Source: Onthophagus taurus (Eukaryota > Arthropoda > Insecta > Coleoptera > Scarabaeidae). Taken from it: a DNA stretch of 64,000 nt. Shown here piece by piece: positions 1 through 11,565 of the stretch. The notes below the pieces were generated by a model that ran no database searches, was not told the DNA's origin, and saw only the letters and a list, made by a program, of their open reading frames with translations. The stretch lies in assembly GCF_036711975.1 (NCBI RefSeq), contig NC_091972.1, positions 377,001-441,000 on the forward strand, written 5' to 3'. Every line of letters begins with the position of its first letter. Position 1 is the stretch's first letter. Both the position numbers and the translations under genes were made by a program.

Positions 1-740
1 ATTAGTCAAGTGATGTGTAACGCGGTCCAATTATAATTACGTAAACCTGTTTTATGTATTCAATACCATCAATCATACATTAATAACCCTTCTTAGGTGT
101 CAAGGTAAACCATAAAAATAGTATGACCCTAAAAAGCAACGAACAGGAAATTACTTTTTACGTTTACGGCATACTTTTGTGGCTTGCATTACGACTTATA
201 TGGGAACGCGTTAAAACTCAATAATCATATTTTCGTTTCAAAGTTTTATTTCCGAACCATACACAGTAGTATTATTTTAATGTTTCAACATTTAATGTTT
301 AAATTTTAATAACATATTAAATAATTAATTCAAACATTAAATAATAATTTAACATCACCGAATAAAGCGATAACTCGTCAATTATTAAAAAAAGCTGTTT
401 AAAGGTTTTAAAACAATTCAATTAAATTTAAACCTAGGGTACATCATTCACAACGCATCGACGATATGTAAAGAGTATTGTTTGTGCAATTATCAATCGA
501 TCGCTTGTATTCTAAATTATTCATATAATTTTTGTGTTGATGTAATTTTAGTTTCACCAAACATTTATTTATTGTATATAATGAAATATTTATTTTATTT
601 AGGACTTGCAAGGACTAAAGGACACAAAACCTCGGGAAGTACAACGATGATATTCGCAACTCCACTTTTATTATTTTTTATTTTAGCTGTTTTACTTAAG
701 CGGTGATAATTTTTTGTCTAATAACATTTTTCTTAAAAGA
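1..740. other. AT-rich stretch without recognisable gene
   Basis: I see no gene here. The only open frame of note (about 480-706, plus) is short, hydrophobic and resembles nothing I know. The stretch ends in the AT-rich target duplication of the adjacent fold-back element. Confidence 0.5.
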
Positions 741-1651
741 TTTTAAAATTACCCGTGCGACGATAGCAACAAACCTCCCAGCAACAAACTTTTACCCGTA
801 ATTTCCTATCTACTTTCTTAGCGGATATCTTCCTTATAATTAGGGATAGCGAAAAATTAAATGCACCACTTGAAAGCTTGAATCTCTCTCTATCTAAAAC
901 CGTGTTTTCGTCTGCCGATAAGTTGATATTAAGATCAATAAAAAATGAAGAACACCGCGCTGTACTTAAAATAGCTAAAAATTACCAAACTTCAAGGCCT
1001 TGTACAATTGTTACGAAACCGAATTTTAAAAAACTGTTATCACAGTCAGAAAGGGCGCTCCTTCAGCTATCTTAATCCGGGTTTTCGTCTGTCAATATCT
1101 ATCGGCGTCATGCTTAAATCACCCTTAATGTCCATCCCTACACGCAGAAACGTTTATATAGTCTTCCTCTAAACAACTTTTTTATTTGATAGGGAGAAAA
1201 CTATAGAAACATATCAATCTTATAGAAAATTTTCTGCTCTTTCTAGTGGTGTATAACACGTGGCGATCACGCGCTTGCACACGTACATTTTTGGCCAAAA
1301 ACTGCAAAATTCACACATTTTAGCCATTCTTAAACCTTGTTCGTGTCAAGTTATACCGGATGGTCAGAAATGTGCGTCAAATTTCCGTATCTCAAAAAGT
1401 TAATTTTTTTAAATGGCAACTCTACTTTTTTCCCTCACCACCGTATTATATGCTGAAAAATCAGGAGACTTTGTGATTACATCCCATACTAGTAGAGTTA
1501 CTAGTAAACATACTAGTAGACTTTAAATTTAGTTACTTTACTGTAGACATTAAAATGCGCACACCCAATATCCGCAAAAGGTTTGAGAAAACCTTAACTG
1601 GAAAGACATGTTAAAATTTTTTAAAAACTGTGCCATTCCTTCCATCCCGCT

Positions 1652-1732
1652 AATTTTGACCCAACTCAATTCCAACGGCAGTTATTCCAACAAGATGGCG
1701 CGCCACCACACCTCAAGAAGCTACTAAATCAG
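1652..1732 (+). pseudogene. Scrap of IS630/mariner-type transposase (second catalytic D region)
   Basis: In one plus frame the bases around 1667-1730 read FQRQLFQQDGAPPHLKKLL. The block FQQDGAPPH is the hallmark of the second catalytic aspartate of insect Tc1/mariner-like transposases. There is no open frame around it, so it is an isolated relic inside the fold-back element, either captured or left by an older insertion. Confidence 0.6.
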
Positions 1733-2335
1733 TTTTTGACACTCAGGGAATTGTTTAAAATAATTGGCTACCATAGTTACTCATGGCTACTGCTATTTTT
1801 ATCATTTATATAAATTTGAAGTAATTAAAGTTTAAACTAATTTTTCTCGAAAATTTATTATCTACTAGATTCAGAAAAAAAACTTCTTTTGTATTCCGTA
1901 ATAAAAATGGGGGATTGCCATTTCAATAAAATATCGATTGCGTCATAACTCGTTAAACCGTTTAACGGGTAAATTATTTTTTTGTTTTTAGAGACGATTT
2001 AGTTATGGTAATGCAACTATTTGACCTTATTGACAAGTGGTCTCTATAAAAGCCGCTAACCGTTAAAGGGTTAAAAATGAGGGTACAATTTTGAAATCTA
2101 TACCAAAAAATTGCACAAAAGTTAAATCTTTAGACCGATTTCAGGGATTTTTCCATAAATCGTTTATAATGATTTTCACTCAGGTCGTCAGACATTTCCC
2201 ATTTTTCCCATTTCTCCCATTTGTGACAGACTCTGTCACAAATTTGAGTTAACTAAAAACAGAAAAATCCACAACGTTAGTAGTTTTTGGCGCAAAACGT
2301 ATTTCTGCAATTTAATCTTCGCGTGTTATACACCA

Positions 2336-3045
2336 CTAGAAAGAGCAGGAAATTTCCGATAAGATAGATATGGTTCTAGAGTTTTCTCCTGCTCATATAA
2401 GAAAGTTATCGGCCCGAACAGGATTTAAGAATGGCCAAAAGTGTGAATTTAGCAGTTTTTGGCCAAAAATGTACGTGTGCAAACGTGTGATCGCCGCGTG
2501 TTGTACATCGCTAGAAAGAGCAGAAAATTTCCGATAAGATAGATATGGTTCTAGAGTTTTCTCCTGCTCATATAAGAAAGTTATCGGCCCGAACAGGGTT
2601 TAAGAATGGCCAAAAGTGTGAATTTAGCAGTTTTTGGCCAAAAATGTACGTGTGCAAACTTGTGATCGCCGCGTGTTGTACATCGCTAGAAAGAGCAGAA
2701 AATTTCCGATAAGATAGATATGGTTCTAGAGTTTTCTCCTGCTCATATAAGAAAGTTATCGACCCGAACAGGGTTTAAGAATGGCCAAAAGTGTGAATTT
2801 AGCAGTTTTTGGCCAAAAATGTACGTGTGCAAACGTGTGATCGCCGCGTGTTGTACATCGCTAGAAAGAGCAGAAAATTTCCGATAAAATAGATATGGTT
2901 CTAGAGTTTTCTCCTGCTCATATAAGAAAGTTATCGACCCAAACAGGGTTTAAGAATGGCTAAAAGTGTGAATTTAGCAGTTTTTGGCCAAAAATGTACG
3001 TGTGCAAGCACGTGGTCGCCGCGTGTTATACAGCACTAGAAAGAG
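2336..3045. repeat. 175-bp tandem repeat, four full units
   Basis: The word CTAGAAAGAGCAG recurs at 2336, 2511, 2686, 2861 and 3036, exactly 175 bp apart. Units are nearly identical. One inverted unit is part of the left arm (about 1190-1350), so the array was built by amplifying the inner edge of the right TIR. Confidence 0.9.
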
Positions 3046-3538
3046 CAGAAAATTTTCAATAAGATAGATATGTTTCTATAGTTTTCTCGCTATCAAATAA
3101 GAAAGTTGTTTAGAGGAAGAGTATTTAAGCGTTTCTGCGTGTAGGGATGGACATTAAGGGTGATTTAAGCATGACGCCGATAGATATTGACCGACGAAAA
3201 CCCGGATTAAGATAGCTGAAGGAGCGCCCTTTCTGACTGTGATAACAGTTTTTTAAAATTTGGTTTCGTAACAATTGCACAAGGTCTTGAAGTTTGGTAA
3301 TTTTAAGCTATTTTAAGTACAGCGCGGTGTTCTCCATTTTTTATTGATCTTAATATCAACTTATCGGCAGGTTTACCGGTTTTAGATAGAGAAAGATATA
3401 AGCTTTCAAGTGGTGCATTTAGTTTTTCGCTATCCCTAATTATAAGGTAGATATCAGCTAAGAAAGTAGATAGGAAATTACTGGTAAAAGTTTGTTGCTG
3501 GGAGGTTTGTTGCTATCGTCGCACGGGTTTTAAAATTA

Positions 3539-5060
3539 ACAGATGTGCTCAACTCAAAAGTATTTATCTTCTATTCTGCCAAATTAAATGAAAACTAATT
3601 AAAATTTCTCATTTCGAACGAATTAGACAATACAACATAAAAAGCGCAAAAATGATTAAGAAAGTATGGATAAAAAAGACTGGAAACATCACGACTTACA
3701 TCGCCAAAAACGCACACATGCCAATTTATTGTCATTCCTCGTGCAGACCGACGTGTTCCCTCATTGGAATTTCAACTTTGTAACATTGCGAAATTACGTG
3801 ATGTCGGTTGGTGGCGGTGAATGACTTAAAATCTTCTCTAGACGTCCCCTAACTGCTCACGCGTGAGAACAGCACAGTGTGCACGTGCCCCTTTCAGCAA
3901 TATCCTACGAGACGTTTCTCTACTCGATTTTGAATCGGTCGAATTAAGGTGGCAAACAGAAATCGTTTTTCAAATAAACTTAACAAATTGTTTTTCTTAC
4001 TTTAAATGTATATAATCTATACATACTTATACATATAAATAATTAAGTTATATCAAAAATATTTTTAGATTTCCACCTTAATTCAGGTCAACAGAATTGA
4101 AATCAAGTGCGCTCGAAAATATCCAATAATCACCAGGCATATCTCATAATATCGCAATTATTATTGTACCCCGAGTAATATAACACGACAAATAAATCGC
4201 ATATCGCCCGTATCATAACGGGAAATCGTACCTATGTCAAGTCTGATCGATGACCAAATACGAACAAATTGTACACTCCACACCAACTCAGCTATTTGAA
4301 TTCGAATTGTTTCTGACAGTTCCGGCAGTTTTAAACAACTGCTTTTATTGGTCTCAAAAAAAATTTTAAAAACCAAAGTAATGTTTTACATGTCGTAGTT
4401 TATAGATTATAATCTGTATCAATATGGTATAATAAAAAAAATAAAATGTATTGAATGTTAATGTATCTTTTTTATCCTGTTTTAAAACTTGTGACAACAT
4501 TGTATACAAAACGGTAAGTAAATTTCATTTATGTTGTAGTTCTGTGTTAATTATAATTATTATTCCAAAGTTATAAATAATATCTGACAATAATATTTTT
4601 GTGCCTACCTTGCGATTCGAAAAATAGAACAGTCTGAAAGATAGGATCTAAAGAGATAACAACTATAGTATGTAGAAATATCGGTCAATAGATCGTAGAG
4701 TATCTGGTATACGATAGGTTAATTAGGCAGCGACCACCATGCACTTAAAAGCTTAATTAACATTGCAACAATACACTAGTAAACATCAATGATCTGTCAA
4801 TGGAATCCTAATGAAATATAAATTGGAAATGTTTTTAAATTACAAAGACAAGCGACACAGGAAAATCATAGGGGTATGAGGAGCCATCAATATTTAATCT
4901 CCTTAACATGAATTAGCGAAAATTTTCAACTTTATACTTGGGAGGTATTTAATGTCGACCCTGAAAGCAGTGCCTAAGTGATTATGTGATATACAGGGAA
5001 TTTCATATAACTCGCAATATATGAATGCTGTAACCATAGTTACGAAAATACTGTGCACTT
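3539..5060. other. Intergenic, no gene recognised
   Basis: The sequence is mixed: a somewhat GC-richer part near 3690-3960 and AT-rich DNA after that. The 71-codon frame at 4161-4376 (minus) has no recognisable motif. Nothing else is supported. Confidence 0.4.
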
Positions 5061-5064
5061 GTAT

Positions 5065-5470
5065 TGTCCCACATAAAATGCAACATAGCTTATTTGTATA
5101 TACATTGAGTAGTTTTGCAAAGGAAAAGTTTTGCTTGGAAAAAGGTGACGTCCTTATGACAACTCTGAGTTTTCGGTCGTCTTAAGAGATGCATAGCTAA
5201 ACCGGAATGGTTTTGGTTTTATGTCTAGTGTTAGTTCTACTTTTCGTTCAATAAAAATATACCACAATCTAACGCTTTCAAGACGGCTAAACCCGAATGA
5301 TTCTAGTTCTAGGTCTTGTGTTAGTTCTAGTTTTATTGTTGTGCCCAAGAACTAGAATCATTCGGGTTTAGCCGTCTTTAGAGACGTGCGGCTAAATCCA
5401 AATATTTCTAGTTCTATGTCTAATGTTAGTTCTAGTGACAGTGCAAGTGTAAAACTAGAACTAACACTAT
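5065..5470. repeat. Interspersed repeat with inverted TAGTTCTAGTTTTAG motifs (Penelope-end-like)
   Basis: Several direct and inverted copies of a motif reading AGAACTAGAATCATTCGGG, followed by TTTAGCCGTCTT, lie between 5160 and 5470. A related motif (CTAGAAACTTTCGGGTTTTGCC, read in pieces) forms both outer ends of the Penelope element at 24388-28776, and another copy is at about 60920-60952. The preceding part (5065-5180) matches 20010-20130 in inverted orientation. I take this as remnants of Penelope-type ends and an associated repeat. Confidence 0.5.
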
Positions 5471-5471
5471 A

Positions 5472-6860
5472 CAGGATGTCCTATTAAGGGTACGGAGCGG
5501 CTGTATCTCGACAACGGTAAGGCCTATAGGTTTGGGAAAAAAATCCTTATAAGCATTTCATGCTCTTTCAATCGAAAAATATTTTCAATAAGACCGCTTG
5601 TTTTAAAACAAATAAGCTAGAGGGCGTTATCTGCAGCGGTTACATATTTTAGTGATTTTTGGAAAAAATTTAAATGGAACGTTACTATTTACTTCACAGA
5701 CCCTTAATCACCATCAAATTTGCTAAATATTCGTGAAAACCGCATCTCAATATCTCCATCCATTCTCGAATTATAGAAGAAAATGTTAAATTTCGTATAT
5801 CTTAATCGGATCAAATTACCTTAGGAAACAAATAAGAGACCACAAAAATGTTATTACCTAGAATCTTCCTTCACACTTTATCCAAGCTTAGAACTGCTTC
5901 AAAGCTACTTTTGAGGCGTGTTTAAAAGCCAAAACTCTTACAATAACTATTAATAACTAATTCCATAAACCTCGATGTATTTATTTAATCTAAATTCGAC
6001 GAAAAAAAAAAACGCTGTTTAGGTTTCGGCCTTGAACACGTTTCTACTGGCATTTAGTGTTTTGTAATATTTTCCCTGGTTATTGGTTTTTCTTGAAAAG
6101 TCAGGTCGTTTAGTCTACCCAATAATAAAATAATTTAGATAAAGTTCACCCCTTTATCTAAATTATTTTATTATTGGGTTGGGTTGGGTTTTGCAATGTG
6201 GGTTTTGCTCGAACCAAGAATGCATATTATGCAAGTTTACACCAGTTTACGGAGAGATGCTTCATGCATCCACAGCATTTGTAATAAAAGGTTTGGATTT
6301 GCCCAAATCTTATTTAAAAGTCAATGATAATAGTTCAGTCTGTTATCATAATCGGTATCTGTTAAGGCGTGATGTAAAACAATGTGGTGGAGATATTATT
6401 TTCTTGAGGAACCTTGTGGACAATTGTTTTAGAAAAAAATGTCTTTCTTTGTCGTAATTGCATTGCACATTTTTACCATGCAGTTCCATCGTATTCGAAA
6501 CATTGAAAATAAATCATCATACGCTTCTGCGTTAGTAAATGACATGTTTACAGTTGCCATGGTTACGTGATTAGTTTTTGTCGATGAGGTAACTGGATCC
6601 GATTGATGGCACTCGAGTTTTTAACATTTTCTTCTATAATTCGAGAACGGGTGGCGATATCGAGATGCGGTTTTCACTAAAATGTAGCAATTTTTAAGGT
6701 GACTAAGGATCTGTGAAGTAAATAGTACCGTTCCATTTAACCTTTCTTCAAAAATCACAAAAATAAGTAATCGCTGCGGATAACGTCCTCTAGCTTATTT
6801 GTTTTAAAGCAAACGGTCTTACTGAAAATATGTTTAAAAAGAGCATAAGTGCTTTTTTAA
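5472..6860. mobile_element. Inverted-arm CAGGATGTCC transposon, right end degenerate
   Basis: The left arm (5472-5795) starts CAGGATGTCC after a TATA. Its inner 240 bp return in inverted form at 6620-6855, including a block about clear-cut 'TCTAGCTTATTTGTTTTA'. The right terminus is truncated or diverged at about 6860. The architecture (TA target, CAGGGTGTCC-like tip, arms of several hundred bp) is shared with five other elements in the window and is that of DUF4817-type IS630/mariner relatives. The middle holds a 92-codon frame (6179-6457, plus) that I do not recognise. Confidence 0.6.
6118..6178. repeat. Perfect 26-bp hairpin
   Basis: Bases 6118-6143 (CCCAATAATAAAATAATTTA then GATAAA) are exactly reverse-complementary to 6153-6178, with a 9-base loop GTTCACCCC. 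It sits inside the decayed CAGGATGTCC element. Confidence 0.9.
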
Positions 6861-7210
6861 ACAACACCGAAAATAACGCATTGGCCTCCCCTTCCTTATT
6901 ATGACAGATATGAGAAATATCGCAAAACAAAAGCGATATTGTCAAAATTATAGCTCATCGTCTAAGTTAACATAACCTCAATATAAGAAAGCTGTCATGG
7001 CTGTCATTTCTGTTTTTAATTCATTTTTTAATTAGTAGATCTAGTAGGTCGTGTCAGAACTGTGGAATAATGGCTTCATTATTCAATACTTTGTCAGTCA
7101 TGGGTAATGAATGTCATTACACGTCAAAAATCAAATGTATAACGAATAGATAATTCAATAGTTGTAGATAAAATATATTATTTTATAAGTAGGCAATAAT
7201 AAATAGACTG

Positions 7211-7461
7211 CCTAGCCTGACGTAACAGAGATGGGCGGAGCTTATATCGACTCCAAACAATTTCGTTGCTAATCACAGTTGTTAATGATAAACCGTAATA
7301 AAAATGTCATTTGAAATGTCATAAAAAGTCACTTAGTTTATTTTATTTTAACACTAATTGAAAAATTGCATATGGTGATTTACCGTTAGCAACACACTTA
7401 GCTATGAAAATGTTTGGAGTCGATATAAGCTCCGCCCATCTCTGTTACGTCAAGGCTTAGG
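7211..7461. mobile_element. Small MITE with ~50-bp TIRs
   Basis: The end at about 7218-7260 (TGACGTAACAGAGATGGGCG and onward) returns as a perfect 42-base reverse complement at 7411-7452, with a few more imperfect bases outward (CCTAGCC / AGGCTTAGG). The interior is about 150 bp with no coding potential. It abuts the DUF4817 element that starts at 7472. Confidence 0.75.
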
Positions 7462-7471
7462 TTGTCTATTA

Positions 7472-8885
7472 TGTGATCGCGTTGCTAGGATACCGGAATA
7501 AACAAAGTAAATATAGTTTGAATTTTGTGCTAACAATAAGTCGTGTGTTACTTAATTACCTTTAATTAACTTAACTTAATTATCTTTTTCTTGAAATGGA
7601 GCGCTATGAAAATTATGAAAAATATGACATGCTAGCATGTTACATTCATGCAAATGAAAATGTTAATCAAGCTGCTGAATTATACATAAATAGGTAGAAT
7701 GCAACATTTATCAGCAATAACATTTTATTAGCAGATTGTTTCACTTCAGATATCCAGAAAGAGCGCAACCAAATTCAAAAATTTTTTTGCGAATAAAGCG
7801 TAATTTGATCAATTATGGAAGTTTTTTGATGGCCAGGCCAAAAAAATATAATAAAGAAAATCGGAATAACAATGAAATTACCGTGTTAGGATGTGTGGAA
7901 GCCGCGCCTAAAACATCATGTAGGGAAATTGAATGTCAAGTTGGAATTAAAAAATAGACAGCATGTGCGATTCTAAAAAAGTATAAATATAAACCCTACA
8001 AAGAACAAATAGTTCACCACTTACACCCGGGAGATGCCGAACGACGTTTGGAATTCTGTAACTGGTATTTGAACCATGCACAAAATAATATTGAATTTAG
8101 TTCCTCTATTATATGGTCTGATGAGGCATATTTTACAAGCACAGGAATCTATAATCGTCATAATAACAGGCATTGGCATCAAGAAAACCAACTTATTGTA
8201 ATTGAGCGGGAGCGTCAAGGAAAATTTGGTTTTAGCGTGGCATGTTGTATTATTGGGCCACGAATTGTTTACAAAATATTTGAAGGAAACCTTTGCGCTA
8301 ATCGCTATTTGGCCATCTTGCAAGAGGCTTTGCCAGAGATTTTGGATGATATTCTTCTTATTCTGCTAAATAATATTTATTTTCAGCAGGACGGAGCTCC
8401 CGCTCATAATGCGCAGTTAGTGAGTCGCTACCTAACTGCAGAATTTCCTGGTAGGTGGATAGCACATGGTCCATCGCGTTGGACCATCCATGTGGGCCAG
8501 CAAGATCACCTGATTTATCTATTTTGGACTTCTTTTTATGGGGATATATCAAGAATCGGGTATATAGTACCCAGAATCGAACAAAATTGGAATTGAAAAT
8601 TGCTGTAACTGATGCTTTTTCACATTTACAGCAACATCCCATAACTATTCTAAATGCAATTAAACGCATTACTAAACTTTGTGAACAATGTGTGCATCAA
8701 AATGGTAACAACTTTGAACAATTCTTGTAACTTGAAGCCATATTTGCATAATGTTTAATTTTTAATAATTTTTCGTTTTTAGCAAACAAAATTTAATAGA
8801 TACATTTTTTTAATAAGTCAATAATTAATATTATAATATTTTCAAAATTCTTTGTTTATTCTGGTATCCTAGCAACGCGATCACT
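7472..8885 (+). mobile_element. DUF4817-type mariner-like transposon
   Basis: Short TIRs (GTGATCGCGTTGCTAGGATA at 7473 on; reverse complement ending at 8884) with TA on both sides enclose one transposase reading frame. A second inverted pair lies further out (ATTTTATAAGTAGGC near 7173 and its reverse complement near 8898), so either the true TIR is longer or an outer element encloses this one. Confidence 0.7.
7596..8730 (+). pseudogene. Decayed DUF4817/DDE transposase
   Basis: An N-terminal helix-turn-helix region begins MERYENYEKYDMLACYIHA and continues, after a 41-base GT...AG segment (7694-7734) that acts as an intron or is an insertion, with LFHFRYPERAQPNSKIFLRI. The catalytic half shows SDEAYF (first D, about 8120), FQQDGAPAHN (second D, about 8385) and ARSPDLSILDFFLWG (third D, about 8500), then the family C-terminus ending in FEQFL. 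It is dead: an in-frame TAG at about 7955 and a frameshift near 8470. In family members this protein cuts and pastes the element at TA. Confidence 0.85.
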
Positions 8886-8929
8886 TAATTTATCATAGCC
8901 TACTTATAAAATAATGTGGTTTTTTTTTA

Positions 8930-9352
8930 ATTTCAAGGTTAATTATAAAGGTAAGTATAGAGTATTATATATCATTGAAAAGCTTGAAAAAATTCTAGTT
9001 CAATAAAAAAATAAAATATAGGTGGTTCCATTTAAAAAAACCTAAGTTGTGTTTATAACTCAAAAACCGTGATGTCTTGAAAAATTCTACGTGCATCATT
9101 GGATTCTACGTGAACAAATCTATTAGAACCCGTTTTTTACTAAGTTTCGGGATAGCCGAGATACGGGGGGTGTCTGAAAATCGTAAATTTTGAAATACTC
9201 CCTGTATATCAAAAACGAAGAGGTCTATGAAAATTTGGTTTGCGGCATTGTAAGTTTCACAAAAAAGTAGCTCAGGTTCGCGAAAACCGCAACTTTCTAT
9301 CTTTCATAATAACTGAGATACCCTGCAAACCCATCGAAATTTGGACACCCTG
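8930..9352. mobile_element. Single arm of a CAGGGTGTCC transposon
   Basis: The sequence ends GGACACCCTG just before TA at 9353, the mirror of the CAGGGTGTCC tip of related elements. Upstream of it lie internal blocks such as ACTCCCTGTATA typical of these arms. No matching left arm was found, so this is a truncated copy. Confidence 0.5.
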
Positions 9353-9359
9353 TACATAC

Positions 9360-10600
9360 CTAGAACTAGAATCATTCATTGTTAATTTTAGTGCCAGTGT
9401 TAGTCCAGTTTTATTTAAAAATTTGCTGTATAAAAGTTTGTTGTGATCACACTTTGATGAAAATTGATTTTATCATTTGACAAACTACTTTTGTTAACAA
9501 ATTTTGTTGATATATACTATATTTCGCATTTTAAACTTGCTATGTAAACAAAGGTGTTCGTATTGAAACTTAACTTTGTATGCCGCAACTTGAGTCATTT
9601 GAATCTATATTAGTACAGTAGTTTCGCTATTTCTGTCGTAGTAATTTCAACTCCAATCATAACTTCAATTAATTCCAATTAATCACAGTTATAAATTGTG
9701 AAAATTAATTAAAGTTTTGCTAAAGTATTATTAAGTAGGTATATTTGTTGTTTGATACAAATTTCAATGTTCCACCAAGAAAACTGTTTTCATGTTTTCA
9801 TAGTCGTTTCTAACCAAATAACTGCAAAATGGACAACCTCATCGTCGTTGAAAACGGTGTAGGGTCATTGCCAAGAAGCAATAACCCGAAACCCCAGCAA
9901 ACAAAATTCTTTGAAAATGAATTTCCTCGGGAACTATTTTCTTTAATTACTTCCCATTTAATTAAAACGTACGAATAATATCTCCGTTTATATCCGTAGC
10001 GGCAATTAACGAAGCAATCCGGATTGTTGTGCAAAGAAGAAAAGACGAAGTTCGTTTTGTAGCACGGTAATTTCTACCGTTCGATGGTCGTGTTATCTTT
10101 TTATTCTTTTCCTCATTTCTGTTTCCCGATTTTTCTCTTTACGGTTGTTATTTTTTCTGTTCACTTTTATTTTAGACACCCCTCGTTATTTCAGAGTCTC
10201 TATAGGTCGTAACGAGGGATCGATATAATACATTTTCGTGTCGAGAGCTTGTGTCGTTGCCAACCTTCGAACGCTCAAACGCGTGCTTCGCGTCTATCCC
10301 AGCTTACATTACGCTAATTCCAGCTTAAATCCTCTCGAATCGCCTACGAGAGGCACGGCTGGAGTGGGTTTTTGCGCAAATACTGATGCGCTGCGGCCAA
10401 ATTAGTTTAGAAATTCGTCTAATAACCTCTTGTTTTGAGTGCGATGCGGTCGTATTTTGAGGATAAGTTGTTACCAACCGTTTATAGTTTACCCACTTAA
10501 AACCACTTGGGATTATGTTCAGATATAACTTTCATACTACATATAACAAGTTTTGAATGAACTTTATTTTCAACGAAATATTATTTCATTTAGCAATTTA
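9360..10600. other. Unique intergenic region, no firm gene
   Basis: This is one of the less repetitive, GC-richer stretches in the left part. A 49-codon frame at 9829-9978 (plus, beginning MDNLIVVENGVG) is open but resembles no family I know. 10060-10430 looks non-coding on both strands. An unread exon or untranslated region of a neighbouring gene is possible but not shown. Confidence 0.35.
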
Positions 10601-10603
10601 AAT

Positions 10604-10923
10604 TTAAAAATCTAGCGATATCATCGGGATGTGAGAGTGTTTCCTAGTGTTTCCACAATGACACATTTGGTTGTAACAATAACCGTTGGTTCTTTCAGTA
10701 ATTCGACAGTGCATTGCGCAAGCTTGCTCATTTAAACCTTTTAACGAACAACTCGCTCGTTTCAGTCTATTCAAATGGCCTAAAAGACGAAAAAGAATAT
10801 TTTGTAAAGTTTTTAATTAAAAAAAACTTTAAATTATTTACCTGGGTTTAAATTTTGTACATTTGCAGATAATACAGATAAACTTAAGTAAATTATTACT
10901 GAAATTACTAAAAACAACTTCAT
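10604..10923 (-). CDS. Divergent defensin-like CS-alpha-beta peptide precursor, two exons
   Basis: Exon 1 (10842-10923) encodes a 20-odd-residue signal peptide starting MKLFLVISVIIYL. A GTAAAT...TAG intron follows, and exon 2 is 10604-10779. The 85-residue product has a furin-like RLKR site at residues 32-35. The mature part has six cysteines spaced C-x9-C-x3-C-x9-C-x4-C-x-C, including CAMHC, NGYC and CHC, which is the insect defensin signature. The intron position matches the defensins of the 30-51 kb cluster, so common origin is likely. Odd points are the shorter N-loop and an unusual tail of about 16 residues after the last cysteine. Function by family: secreted antimicrobial peptide made in fat body or epithelia. 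No clear TATA or kappaB site is seen upstream. Confidence 0.75.
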
Positions 10924-11565
10924 TTTGATTTCGATTTTAAAGCGTCTATTAAGGAGTTTAACCTTTTCTTGGGCAAAACTTGAAATGAAATCATAATCGC
11001 AAAGAAACTAATTTAACATAAATGATGCATTTTATTTCCTCAATAAATCATTTTTTAATTATATCATTAAATTCAATGCATTGCTATTAAATTAAATTAA
11101 TAGATTGATTACTTTAGAACTATGTATTGTGATAATTTGTGTATTCGTCTTTCGAAAATTAATAAAAATACTTTAATGAAATACAATAAATAAATAACAA
11201 TCTTTAATAGAAAATAGAAAAAATACTTTACAAAAAAAAATTATTGAAACGAAAAAAAAATATCTAACACGAGACTCTACAAAAAAAATAACGAAAATAA
11301 ACGATCTCAGGGTTTGTTTTCTAAAGTCATGCGAAGAGTAGTATGTCAACATCTGGCCGTACTAAAAGTCATCTCCCAGGGAATCTTGCCAGATATATTT
11401 TCCACAAATCGTGCACAGCGAAGAAGCTTGATAAGGCGGCGGAATTTTATCGAATAGCTGCAATTATGTAAGTAGGACCCTATGAAGCCAGCTGAGCAAC
11501 GGGACCTGGAGGAAATCGCAAATGAGTATCCATCCAATAACGAATCGTCTATATACAGGGTGTCT

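Larger units (their letters stand above)
752..3527. mobile_element. Fold-back DNA transposon with long TIRs (MULE/FB-like, non-autonomous)
   Basis: The outer ~500-600 bp on each side are inverted copies of each other: the left end begins CCCGTGCGACGATAGCAAC and the right end finishes with its reverse complement. The element is flanked by the direct repeat TTTTAAAATTA at 741-751 and 3528-3538, a 9-11 bp target duplication depending on where the TIR is taken to start. Long TIRs with a 9-11 bp duplication are typical of Mutator-like or Foldback elements. The interior carries a 175-bp tandem array next to the right arm and a transposase scrap, but no intact transposase, so it would need enzyme in trans. 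A decayed relative lies at 14098-15111. Confidence 0.8.

Noticed and set aside
878-1075. 65-codon open frame in the fold-back element
   Set aside because: It lies wholly in the left TIR, is repeated (inverted, degraded) in the right arm and in the 14-15 kb copy without frame conservation; non-coding arm sequence.
6179-6457. 92-codon frame with CGFCSNQECILCKF
   Set aside because: The Cys pairs look zinc-finger-like at first, but there is only one such group, the frame starts at a hairpin in a decayed transposon, and no family came to mind.
9829-9978. 49-codon frame MDNLIVVENGVG...
   Set aside because: No signal peptide, no known motif, no splice partner; length is expected by chance.
11300-11560. 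Possible exon interrupted by copy A
   Set aside because: The flanks on both sides of copy A are GC-richer and could be one former sequence, but no frame stays open across the joint on either strand.
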